64,000 nucleotides of DNA. Origin: Azolla caroliniana. Lineage: Eukaryota > Polypodiophyta. The stretch covers positions 3,844,001 through 3,908,000 of the forward strand of contig JBHGNT010000005.1 of NCBI GenBank assembly GCA_043228905.1. The letters are read 5' to 3'. This document shows, piece by piece, positions 15,834 through 26,485 of the stretch. The notes below the pieces were generated by a model. It did not search any database. It was not told the origin of the DNA and was given only the letters and a program-made list of their open reading frames with translations. Position numbers and translations under genes: made by a program. Position 1 is the stretch's first letter, and every line of letters begins with the position of its first letter.

Positions 15834-16850
15834 CCTTCACTAATAGTAGACTTACAATCTAGAAGTAATTCTTGATTCAATAACTTTTGCCCACGAGTTC
15901 CTGACCTTCATTCCCAGACATGGAACATGCATGTATTATGCTTCTCATGTCATGCATGTATGTATGATGGGCATTATGTCTTTCAATGTATGTATGCCTC
16001 TTATGGTCATGGTGTATGAATGTATGTATGTGCCCACTCCTTGAACCCTTATACTCGACTCACCACCATCCATGGTTGGGTGCTCTAGAACACAGATGTG
16101 TCTCTTGGTATGTGTATTGCCTTTACCATGGTGATGTTCCCATTTATGTGTATGGGACATTGCTGCTTGGATCTTGGTCATGTGGGCTTGACATCATGAG
16201 CCATGGTGAAACAACGAGGCTCACTCGTTTAGGCCTTCACATTCCCTCGATAGCCATGTACGTTTTGTGTGTGAATCTAACCGTGATAGTCTAATATAGG
16301 TGGGTCTTGTGATTATTACCCTTAAGCAAAAATAATATGTGTTGCACTCTCCCTAATGGTCAAGTATAGATCATGTGCATTGTGCACTATGTAATCTAGG
16401 TGTGAACCTCGAGTAGTTGTGCTATTGCACATAAATTGGGAACCTTGCATCCTAATCCAAACACAAGCATATTGGTTGTTTCGAATGTCCTTTGATTTAC
16501 AAATGATGACAAGTTCCCTATAAGCAACATTTTATTATTATAGTGTTACATGTATATGTGGTATCGTCGTGTTTATTTGAAATGAGTATCTAATGAGTAA
16601 AAAAATCATTGTGTCGAATGTCGATGCGTAGACTTTAGGAGGTTTTATAGGGTGTATATATGCCACATTTATTTGTATGTTGCATAGCATGTAATATTCC
16701 TTCATTGTTTTAATTGGTTAAACTCACTCGGTAATTTCAACTCTTTACAAACATCTAAGATCTCGCTCATATGGGGCATGTGTGTATGTGTATGCACTGG
16801 TGTGAGGCAATCTTTCATATAATCAACTTGTGACAATAAAGTACAATGCT
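15827..16850. other. intergenic DNA, no gene seen
   Basis: TG/CATG-rich sequence with many ATGTATG repeats. Opposing open frames at 15,945-16,294 arise from this low-complexity composition and show no family resemblance. Confidence 0.45.
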
Positions 16851-19092
16851 TCTTTCTTTCTTTTTTTTAAACTACTTCCATTAGTTAAGGCAATGTACAT
16901 AGGATAATATACAACTCATATCTTACAGGCCAACTTGCATGTCGAAAAGAAAACAACATGCGTAAAGGAAACAACAAAAAAACTCCAAAACACCACATTA
17001 TTCGATGAGCATAGCATTACTCGACAACATACCCTCCACGTGAGCCTCATACAACCCAATTTCAACATAGCCATCCTCCACTATCTTCTCATGGCATCAC
17101 CCATCTATATGTTAGGCACACTCGAAGGGAACAGCCATCGTGGTGGTTGATAATTCCACTTCGCTTTGCCATCCACCATCTATAGCATCTAAGAACCGCT
17201 CCATTTTAGAAGGAATCAAGCTCTAGTTCTTCACTTGCGTCTAAGGGCCCTTGAAGGCTTTCAAACTCTCCTCGTAATGTATAAATCAGATTAAACCAGA
17301 TCATCATTAAACTTTCAACCGGGGGGGGGGGGGGGGGGGGTCACTTACCTAAGAAAGTCTCCTTGCACCTAGATACCCACACTTGCCAAACCTTAAGGCC
17401 GACCACTAATAACCATATGTCCACGTAGCGTTCCTGTATGTAGAATGAACCTCCTTGTGCTAGTTTTATAGTCCCTTGCATCACCTTTAAAGAAGGACTA
17501 CTTCCATTCCACCCTTGAAACCACGCAGCTGATTCAGTGGCCAACCAAGTGATTGTTGCACTCGATACATGAACCTCAACACCAAATCGAGCCAAGATTC
17601 TTAAGCTCCTCAGCCAAACTTCTTGGGCTCATGGGCAGCTCCACAAACAATGTGTGATGTCCTCCAAGCTCGCACTGCAGGCCTTGCAACTATTCATGCC
17701 ACCTCTTTTCCCAAGCCACTCTCCCGTTGGAACATCTCGATGGGTGATTAACCAGAAAAACACTTTGACCGACTCGGGGAGGCATGAATTTCATATCTTG
17801 CTCCTAGTTCTATCCACAAAGACCGAGTCAACATCTACATGGGCCCATTTGTTGGCACACTTCTCACGATGCCAACATAACTTTCTCCCCAAGCGCGTCG
17901 AGTATTCGAAGAAACCAATTGATTTATCTTGTTCTCCCTTCCACTTATATTTAGCAGGATCCCATTCTAAGCACTCGAGTGGCTTGCCTTCAACCACGTA
18001 CAAGATCTAGTCCTCCTCAACCTCATCGACTAGTGGATTCACCTTCCATTTCTTGCCGTCTTGTGCCACAATTCTAATCGGGCACCAACTTGCACTTTCA
18101 TCTATTGATCCCAATTGGACGATCTTCCCATTCTTTCCTAGACCCATGGCATTGATAATTTTTCCCATATCATCACATTGTCCATACCATTCACCCTCTT
18201 CCCCATCACTGATAGGAACAGAGTAGACAATTGTATTGACAAGATCAAGCATCTTCCTGCCATTTCTGAACTTTCCCATGTCTTCATATAATTTATCACG
18301 ATTATTGCCGGACAACCGCATCCAAAATGCCACTGAATGAATCCCTACACAATACAATATAGCCCATGACATACGCTTGCTCTATCCAAGCATCTTTCCC
18401 TCAGACGATTTTAAGGTCTCGTTCCACAATAGGGGTTGGTGCATCCATTCAACATTAGTACTTGGACGAATCTGACTTAGATGCCAATTGAGCATACTCC
18501 ACGCCTTCATCATTGACATACATGTACGATCAGCCAACCGATTAGATTTCCTCAACTTTAAGTCCATACAAAAAAACCATGATTTATATCACTTCCATTG
18601 CCCACCAAGTCTTGGACTCCAGAGAGTGCTCCTATTATGTATCAATGTTTTCCATAACTTGTTACCGGGTAGCAAGCTCCTTACCAATACCTTACATAGC
18701 AATGCCTAACTCTGCAATCCAGGGTCAATCGATCCTAAACCCCCCTTACTCTTGGGAAGAACCAACGTAGACCATGATACTTTGACTGCCACGTTGTCTT
18801 TCTTGATCCCAGCCCATAGGAATCCCCTAATACACGCTTTAACAGTATGAATAGCTTGCTTGTCAAACATCCACATTGAAACTGCATGCCATAACGTAGA
18901 CAAGAGCACATGGTTAGCTACTATGATCTGCCAACCAATGATAAGTTCGTCCCTGACTAGTTGCGTATTTTGTCATAAATTTTACTTTGAATTTGTTGCA
19001 ACTTAATTCCTTTGTCGATATCTACACCAATCCACGTTCCCAAATATCTAGTGGCTTACCCTTTTACAATCCATTTGAATTCAGCATTTGGC
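16851..19092 (-). mobile_element. 5'-truncated LINE (non-LTR retrotransposon) remnant
   Basis: On the minus strand the order is the C-terminal end of reverse transcriptase (about 18,960-18,700: NHVLLSTLWHA..., then SKGGLGSIDP), a linker, a zf-RVT-type domain (about 17,760-17,580: VFFWLITHRDVPTGEW, SCKACSASLEDITHCLWSCP, EVWLRSL), a tail ending at 17,341, an untranslated stretch, and an A-rich tail at about 16,851-16,870. The catalytic part of reverse transcriptase and ORF1 are absent, which is typical of incomplete target-primed reverse transcription. Several stops and frame changes show decay. The right edge near 19,092 is cut by the G1 LTR fragment. Confidence 0.8.
17321..17340. repeat. homopolymer of 20 G
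   Basis: An uninterrupted run of G lies inside the LINE remnant, immediately after the last coding codons. It may be a true mononucleotide repeat or an assembly artefact at a hard-to-sequence spot. Confidence 0.9.
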
Positions 19093-19103
19093 TTCCATAC
19101 AGG

Positions 19104-19193
19104 TGTTGTCCGCCGAATAGTAACCGACGGACAAGAGCGTAGTTATATGGAATAGAATAATATTGTAACGCATGTAACGGTTCACGCGGGAAG
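19104..19193 (+). repeat. G1 5' LTR fragment
   Basis: Ninety bases beginning TGTTGTCCGCCG match 55,830-55,920 of the 3' LTR with few differences. The LTR is cut at both sides: about 30 bp of its proposed start is missing on the left, and everything after CGCGGGAAG, including the TATA region, is missing on the right. A leader of about 50 bp then leads directly to the gag ATG. Confidence 0.75.
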
Positions 19194-19246
19194 AGCGCTC
19201 ACCACAACAACACTGTGGTCTTGCCCTGGCTGCCGTAGCACCCAGC

Positions 19247-19975
19247 ATGGCCTTTGCCTATCCCCGCTTTAACGACGAAACCGATGCCGCAACCCACATT
19301 CGCCTATTCCTCAATGTTTGGAATGCAAACCACATGGCACGGAGCCTTTCTGGGGTAGTAGCGCACCAGTCCAAAATGATGGAGTTCAGATTAACACTGG
19401 ATGGAAGAGCGGCGTTTTGGCATTCGCAAATGGATCTGCTAGCAATCACGACCTTCGACCAGCTGCAATCCACCTTTTTGTGGTTCTTTCATCGGAGGGT
19501 GCCGCAACGCGAGATCCTCAGGCTCTTATACACAATTAAGCAGTTGTCGATAGAGACAATCGCGGATTTTAGCTTACGTTTCCAGAATCTATGGCGAAAA
19601 TTAAAACGGGGCCCGACGGAGGACGAGGCGAGGGAGACATTTCTGGCAGCATTACGCCGACCCATACAGACAACGCTCAACAACAATAGCGTGAAAGGGG
19701 AAACGACCAATATGGTAATAGAAAGAGCGTTACAACTCAAGTTGGACAAAGAAGAGGAAAGGTTTTCCATGTCCTCATTACGACAAGCGTTACCTCAGGA
19801 CGAGGAACGACATTTTCGTCAAGCGATCCAGTGCACAATTTGTTTGAATGCGGGGCATTCCGCAATGGAGTGCAACATGCGAATCCACTGTCCAATCTAT
19901 CACTCGAAAGCTCACACAATTGAGCAATGTGAGTACAATATGTTGAACAGAGCAACGCCACAGTACGCAGCGTAG
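19247..19975 (+). pseudogene. G1 gag, N-terminal part
   Basis: A 242-codon frame whose capsid-like core (FRLTLDGRAAFWHSQM, ETIADFSLRFQNLWRKL, EARETFLAALR) is typical of the Retrotrans_gag family. Two degenerate zinc-knuckle-like motifs follow (CTICLNAGHSAMEC and CPIYHSKAHTIEQC). The frame ends at a TAG. The frame after the stop stays open and contains a further knuckle, so the stop probably truncates an originally longer gag. The start is the first ATG after the leader. Confidence 0.72.
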
Positions 19976-21837
19976 ACACGCAGCGTCCCCCACACCGTAA
20001 TGAACAAAGGAGGTAGGAAGACCGACCATGGTATCTGGATCGCAATCCACGTCGACGACCGACACTACCGGAATCGCCGGAATCACAACGATTCCGAGGA
20101 AGACAAGTCGAGCCGGAGGATGACAACTACCGTGGCCACCCCAGATATAATAAAGGGGGCCGGCGCTCTGAGAATTACCGGCCGACAAACAAACGTGGCA
20201 GCTTTAATGGACCTCATGGAAAGCATCGGCAATATCGGGACCACTGGCGATATGACGAAAGCTCGGACGATGACCGGCACCAAGAACCACACCGGGACCA
20301 ACAACAACACCGCGTACTTTCGACAAACGAAGCAAGACCGAGAGGAGCACGTCACATCGGGGGATCGGCACACACCACCAGGGGCCGAGAAGGGCGAATC
20401 TAGCATCCATTGTTTTGTTTGTCAACAACCCCGCCATTATACCACACAATGCCCAGTACGCAAGGGCAAGGGGCCCGCCGTCAATACGATCACAGCGGAA
20501 GTGCAGCAAGTCACGACACGTCAGCAAACAAAAACGACGGATTGGGCAGCGCAAGATGAGATACGACGAACAACCCAAGCATGGGTTGAAAAGCAAACAC
20601 GGCAAATACAGAGCGCATGCAAAAGGAGTCCGCAACACGGGGGAGCTATTGGACGACAAGGGACCATCCCAGACCCCATTTGGCAAGCATTGGCAGGCTA
20701 CGAGATAACGTTAACCATGGAAAAGCTACTGCAACTAGTCCCACGATTCCGCCAGGCCATGGAAGAGCGGGTGACGGGCAGACCTGGGGTAAGCGTCGCC
20801 ACGATTTCACGAACATTAGCGACGGACCGTCAGTAGTGGATCACCACAACCCGGCTAATTAAGTTGATATTACACGGCCAGGAAATCACAGGATGCGTAA
20901 TCGATGGCAGAGCGTTAATGTAATCAACGCGAAGACATGCGAACAATTGGGAATTTCAGATGGGAGGCTTGCCTGTTCTGGCTCCGCATGGCAGGTACCC
21001 CTCAGTACGACCATTGGGGGTTGATACGCAAGGTAGGCATTATCGTGGGTGGACATCACTTCGACATCTTGGTGCTAGTCCTCGCCTTGGACGCCCCTAG
21101 GGCGTACCCCGTGCTGCTGGGCAGACCGTGGCTTCGTTCAGCAAATATCAAGCAGAGCTGGCAACACAAGTATATCAGTTTTCGACGCGAACACACCAAG
21201 GTCCGCATACCAACGAGGAAAGGGCAACACAATCCAAGAGTACGCGGAAGATATAAATATGTTGGTTGGGGTGGAGGATATAGAATTAGAGGCATACCTA
21301 GACGAGCACCCTCGAATTATTCCGTTGTTCAAAATCGACGTCATCGAAACTGCGACGAAATATGCTACAGTTACTACACTCCACGACGAGGCTTTTGAAC
21401 CAAACCTGGAGACAATATTAGAACTAAGCAGAACACGGGCAACGTTCGAGAGGGAAATGGAAATTTCACGGCGAGTCACCACCTCAGCCCTGGAAGAAGT
21501 AAACATGGGTACGACGTTAGAACCCCGTTTTCTCTCCATCGCAAAGGAATTAAGACCGGACCAAAGAAACGTAATGATCGTACTACTCAAAAAGTATAAA
21601 GATGTGTTCGCCTAAGCCACGAGGACATGAAAGGATTGGATCCGAAGTTCTATCAACATAAGATTAATTTAGCAACTGACGTGAAACCGGTCCAGCAGCG
21701 TCGCTACCGCATGAACCCAAACTACGCGACCCGCGTAAAAGAGGAAATTGATAAACTCCTAAAGGCGGGATTCATACGGCCAGTTAAACAAGCTACATGG
21801 TTAAGCCCGATCGTAGTCGTACCAAAGAAAAATGGCA
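19976..21837 (+). pseudogene. G1 gag C-terminus, protease-like region and start of reverse transcriptase
   Basis: In order: an Arg/Asp-rich stretch; a knuckle CFVCQQPRHYTTQC (about 20,413-20,454); a protease-like domain (VIDGRALM..., then FDILVLVLAL and PVLLGRPWLR, about 20,870-21,170); a linker ending KKYKDVFA (21,615); then GLDPKFYQHKINL through WLSPIVVVPKKNG, the conserved entry of gypsy reverse transcriptase. At least two frame changes (near 21,180-21,260 and 21,603-21,615) and a stop break the reading. The DSG/DTG protease triad is not clearly present. The catalytic reverse-transcriptase core is not seen before the gap. Confidence 0.68.
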
Positions 21838-21937
21838 NNNNNNNNNNNNNNNNNNNNNNNNNNNNNNNNNNNNNNNNNNNNNNNNNNNNNNNNNNNNNNN
21901 NNNNNNNNNNNNNNNNNNNNNNNNNNNNNNNNNNNNN
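21838..21937. other. assembly gap of exactly 100 N
   Basis: A round 100-N gap is normally a placeholder of unknown length. The sequence before it stops inside G1 reverse transcriptase and the sequence after it is already inside the M1 LTR. The missing DNA must at least include the reverse-transcriptase core of G1 (roughly 0.7 kb) and the rest of the M1 3' LTR. Confidence 0.97.
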
Positions 21938-22266
21938 ACCCAAGCAAACCCTAAGCGAACACGAAGGGGGAGAAGAAGAAGAAGAAACTAACTCTAAACC
22001 TAACGGTATACCCTCTAATGCAAAATGGACAACCCTTTCACAAAGGGTGTTCCCTTCTTTTTATAGAACAAGGACAAGGATGCGTTACAATGTGGGATAA
22101 ACCCCGACTTACATGGGACCGCTTGTCCCGACTTGACTATTCTTCGGCGCCATAAAGGCGCCCTCGTTATTCACACTAAATGTACATGGGTGCGTACACA
22201 CGCTGCACCCCGCCGATGTAGCCAATGTTTCCCGGTTTCCGCCTCTGGCCGAAATTCTTCACGACA
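21938..22266 (-). repeat. M1 3' LTR, truncated by the gap
   Basis: 329 bp that repeat 26,157-26,483 with scattered substitutions (for example cttcacgaca against cttcacaaca at the tip). The rest of the LTR, including the conserved family end, is hidden in the gap. Confidence 0.85.
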
Positions 22267-23553
22267 TCCGCCCCCACCTAACCGCACATCCACCGGTATG
22301 TGCCAAGTCCGGTTGAAGGATGAGAGATTTCGGCCGGTGAGAAACCGGTCTTCCGTGATCCGCATCCCGGCTCGCTGCCAGTTTGATCCGTCGGCTTCGA
22401 TTCTTCCTTCGCGCTTACCTCCCCGTAGGCTCGTTCGACCCGTCGATGGGTCCTCTGCCGCGATCTCCGTAGTACGCGTACTTCCGCTGGCCCTTGTTCG
22501 GCCGTATGAACGCCCCGCTCCCGTCGTATGCCCTTGTCCTCTCGCCGCCACCTTCCTTCTCCATGGTCTTACATCGCCGCATCGGCTCAAACTGCCATGG
22601 TCTCCGAAACGGTGTGGAGGATCCCTTTTCGGTCTTCTCCGCGCTCGCCTTCCCGCTCCGGCACCTCCGTGTGCCACATACCCTCATCCGTTGTTTGGCA
22701 CTGCATGTATCGTACTCCGAATCATTGCACGCCTTGTCGACCCCTTTTCCGGCCAGATCGTGCATCGCCGCTCCACGCATATTGGTGTCCTTTGCATCCG
22801 AGGAACACCCCGTAGTAGCCCACATGGCCCTTCCCGTCTTCGTGCTGCTACAACAGGTCTTGAGTCTTCCGTTTGCCGTCGTCCCCTCGCCCCCACCAGC
22901 TTGTCATCCCGGCTTGCCGTGTCAGTCTTCGCTACTTCGACGGAGCTACCGAGATCTACGAAGCGAGTGTGGAGGATCCTCCTCCGACCTCTCTTGCCAT
23001 CCCCTGACCCCAACCCGGTGCAGTCCACTAGGCACTTGTCACCTCGTTCCCGGCACCTCCCTTGTGCCGTCTTCCGCTTCCTTCGTTCGGCCCCGCCCGC
23101 GCCGAACACCGTCCTGTAGTCACGCTTCGATCCGGCCCGCGATGGCCACTTGCGAGACTCTTGTTCTGTCCCAAGTGTGCCTTTCCAGCCTGACACACCT
23201 CCCCTTGTTTGCCCCTATCGGCTCCTTCCGAAACCTCGTGTCGTCGGGTCTTGTTCCCTACTGCCACCGTCCTTCTCCCTCGGTCTTACGTTGCCACGTT
23301 GGCCGAACAGCCGGGGTCTCCGGATCGGTGTGAGGGTCCCATAGGACCGGACTCCGTTTCTATGCTTGCCGAAAGTCGGGTGCCTTTTGTTTGAGTCCCT
23401 CCCGGACTCTCCTCGTGTCTCCCGCGTAGTCGGGTCCCGTTTTCGCCACCACCAACCTTCTCTCTCGATCTCATGTTGCCACGTTGGCCGAACCGCCGGA
23501 GTCTCTGGTTAAGTGTGGGGATCTCGTAGGACCAGACTTCCTTACACCCATAG

Positions 23554-23913
23554 CCTTCGTCACCTCGCTACCACCGTCAATATCTTGGTCTTACGTCGAC
23601 CGCGTTGCCGACTGCCGAAGTCTTTAGAACCAGTGTGAAGGATCCTCCGTAGGCTTTTGATCCGTAGCCCTTGCCTTTGTCACCTCGCCACCACCGTCAG
23701 TATCTTGGTCTCACGTCGACCGCGTTGCCGACTGCCGAAGTCTCTAGAACCGGTGTGAAGGATCCTCCGTAGGCTTCCGATCCGTAGCCCTTGCCTTCGT
23801 CACCTCGCCGCCACCGTTAGTATCTTGGTCTCACGTCGACCGCGTTGCCGACTGCCGAAGTCTCTAGAACCGGTGTGAAGGATCCTTCGTAGGCTTCCGA
23901 TCCGTATTTTCCG
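23554..23913 (-). repeat. three tandem 120-bp units in the M1 coding-like region
   Basis: Units start at 23,554, 23,674 and 23,794, each opening CCTT(C/T)GTCACCTCGC on the plus strand. The period is exactly 120 bp, i.e. 40 codons, so the reading frame is kept. On the minus strand one frame reads TPVLETSAVG, the same TP-x-LET motif found in the L1 internal region. Flanking sequence on both sides holds more diverged versions. Confidence 0.85.
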
Positions 23914-24300
23914 ACCCTGTCCCGGGTCGTCCTTTTCCGCATGCCGAGAGGGCGGTTTACTCCGCACCCTCTCCCGTGGTACCGACGTACTGTCTCCTCG
24001 GCCTCTTCGTAGGCCTTGCTCTCTTCCTCCCTCCCGGAATGGTCATCCGGGAGTCCGTTCCCCCCGGTTCTCGTCCGGGTCCGTTCGTCCTTCTCCATAT
24101 TGACGAGTCCCGTTCTCCTGTCGCCACCGATCTCTCTTATAGGACTCACGCCGGCCCTCGGGCCTGCAGCCGGATCGGTGTAAGGAATCCCATAGGACCG
24201 GCTTGCATTCTCTATCCAACTCTCGACCTTTGCCCGATCAGTCTTTCTCCCCATGTAAAAGAGGGCGGCTCGTCCCGCACCCTCTCCCGTATCGGCACCT

Positions 24301-25707
24301 TCATGCCGAATCCGGCCCCGATCGAATGATCCACGACCGGATTCTGCTCCATACGAATCGGAATGCCAATCTTCTCGTGTCGCTTCCGTCCTCGGCCTCC
24401 TCGCAGGCCGTTTCCCATCCGTCTTCGCTAGCATCGTGCCAGGACTCCTCGGTACCGCCATCCATCTCCTCGGTCTTACATGGGCATACGGGCCCGAATG
24501 CCGAGTTCTCCGGAATCGGGTCCGTGGGCTTTCGTCCGCTCCTTCCCCGTATCGTCTCGCCGATGATTCTTGGCCTTCCGCCGCCTTCCTCAACTTGGGA
24601 CTCACGTGGGCACTCGGGCCCGACTGCCATCGTCTCGGGAGCAAGTGTGGGAAGACACAAAGAATCGCTCGTCCGTTTTACGCCCTTGTCCGTAGCCACC
24701 AACTCTTCGTGGTCGGCGGTCGTCTTCTTACCGATCGCGCAAGCCCCGTCTGGGCTTGCTTCCCCAATGACCGGGATCTCGGGCTGACACGCCCGAAACC
24801 GCTGGTCCCAACGTTCTGATTCCGCGATCGGTATCTCGGCCTCGTCCTTGGCCGTTCTATCTCTGCAAGTCGAGAGGGCGTTTCGTTCTGCACCCTCTCC
24901 CGTGATACCGTCGTACCGATCTTCCGTCGTCGCGTGGGGCAAGACTGTCTTCTCAGTCTCGGCTTGCGGCCTCCGTCTTTCCTCCTCCTCGAGCATCGCC
25001 TCGAGAGCTGCGTACGCCTCCGCAATCCTGGCCCCAACGCCAACCCTTGCCGACTCTCTCTGCCGTTCGGCCTCTTCCCGCTGTGATGGCACGCCGTCGC
25101 GTCCCTTCCTCTTAGCCTTCTCGGCTCGCTCTTTGTCTAGCCGTTGGCACACCCTTCCGACCTTTGACTAGTCCTCCGTAAGCCCATTCACTCCGTCATC
25201 GTCTTCGAGCTCAATTCCGATGGCCTCTCGTTCCGCTCGGTCGATCGACTTGACAAACAATAGGACCTTGTCCGCCCCCACCAAACCTTGTTCCCGCTCT
25301 GGGAGCCGAGCAAGCCGTCGCTCGAACTCTCGGAACGCCTTCGTCGCGCCCCGATGGGTCTTTGCCGATGCTACCCATTGGTCGAAGTCGTGCTGTCCCC
25401 GGTTCTTCCGTCGTCCTCCGTATGCCTTCAGGAGCGCCTCTTCGAAGGCCTCCCACGAACTATGAGCCTCACGGAGCTCCTTTACTTCCGCATGCATCCG
25501 GACAGCTACGACCCGACAGAAGAACTCCAGCCTCAACGCCTCGTCTACGCCACACTCCTCCATTTCCGCGTTGTAGGCTTCCAAGTAAGATGGGACTTTG
25601 TCCCCGTTGAAACGGTCGACTCTTTCGACCACTCGCTGAACCGCTTGTTGCGCTGCTTCTCGCCTCATCACCACTCGTGCCGACTCCAACACCACTTCGG
25701 CCACCAT
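24301..25707 (-). pseudogene. M1 gag-like protein, one in-frame stop
   Basis: ATG at 25,707. The first 179 residues form a helical gag-like domain (VDRFNGDKVPSYLEAYNAEM, GVDEALRLEFF, EVKELREAHSSWEAFEEALL, then FREFERRLARLPEREQ and KVLLFVKSIDR). A single TAG at 25,168-25,170 follows NGLTED, and the same frame then continues open to 24,301 with a Glu/Arg-rich coiled-coil-like part (VCQRLDKERAEKAKRK) and an acidic, Pro-rich tail. Before the ATG the LTR end lacks its last bases and the primer site, so the gag start may be shortened. The related domain in L1 at 49,507 has an extra N-terminal MEMEEDLDFEEM stretch. There is no zinc knuckle and no catalytic domain. I do not know a characterised homologue. 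Confidence 0.7.
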
Positions 25708-25727
25708 CTCCGCAAGGTCGCCGCGCG

Positions 25728-26483
25728 TGCGTGGAGAAAGGCGGGACCACGGGGGTCTTGGACCAGGGAGTGACGGTGCGTAGGAAGTCGTGCTTCACCG
25801 TTTCCGGGGGATCCCAGAAGAACATCGGAAGCGACCGAAGGGAGAGAGAGAGAGAGGGAGGGAGCGCGCGCTTGACACCGACTCACGCGCACGTACGCAC
25901 ACACACGCACACACACACAGCTCACGCCCTCATGTACAGGAAACGCAGGAAAGGGGAAGCACCCGACACCAACAAAGACGCCAATATACACAGACAGACG
26001 CAAACGTATATATATATATATATATATATAGAAGAAGAATACATCCCCGGCTTCGAGCCGAACTGAGGTAGGTTACAATAGTCGTCTGCTGCCAAGCCGC
26101 CGTCGGGGAGCTCCTAGCTCGTCGCGCCGAGCGGGGTCTTGCACAGGAGGCCGAACCCAAGCAAACCCTAAGCGAACACGAAGGGGGAGAAGAAGAAGAA
26201 GAAACTAACTCTAAACCTAACGGTATACCCTCTAATGCAAAATGGGCAACCCTTTCACAAAGGGTGTTCCCTTCCTTTTATAGAACAAGGACAAGGATGC
26301 GTTACAATGTGGGATAAACCCCGACTTACATGGGACCGCCTGTCCCGACTTGACTACTCTTCGACGCCATAAAGGCGCCCTCGTTATTCACACTAAATGT
26401 ACATGGGTGCGTACACACGCTGCACCCCGCCGATGTAGCCAATGTTTCCCGGTTTTCGCCTCTGGCTGAAATTCTTCACAACA
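25728..26483 (-). repeat. M1 5' LTR
   Basis: About 756 bp in minus orientation, from TGTTGTGAAGAATTTC at 26,483 to the conserved family end (minus strand CCAAGACCCCCGTGGTCCCG near 25,745-25,764). It contains a TA run (26,007-26,030), a CA run near 25,898-25,918 and a GA run near 25,844-25,858. A minus-strand TATA-like motif lies near 26,278. The exact 3' limit is uncertain because the usual terminal bases are missing. Confidence 0.7.
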
Positions 26484-26485
26484 AC

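Larger units (their letters stand above)
21938..26483 (-). mobile_element. M1: gag-only non-autonomous LTR retrotransposon
   Basis: Minus-strand element inserted in the RNase H start of G1. The 5' LTR spans about 26,483 to 25,728 and the 3' LTR runs from 22,266 into the gap. Sequence 21,938-22,266 is nearly identical to 26,157-26,483, which shows the two LTRs. The 3' LTR is preceded on the minus strand by a purine-rich tract (GGTGGGGGCGGA, about 22,280-22,267), and the LTR begins TGTCG. Between the LTRs lies one gag-like ORF plus GC-rich repetitive coding-like sequence, with no protease, reverse transcriptase or integrase. It must use enzymes from another element. Confidence 0.75.

Noticed and set aside
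15945-16294. Opposing frames of 78 and 102 codons
   Set aside because: They arise from ATG/CAT-rich low-complexity DNA, mirror each other across the strands, and resemble no protein family.
22133-23333. Long plus-strand frames of 328 and 279 codons, rich in Pro, Arg and Ser
   Set aside because: They lie antisense to the GC-rich M1 internal region, whose gag-like frame is on the minus strand. Composition alone explains the lack of stops.
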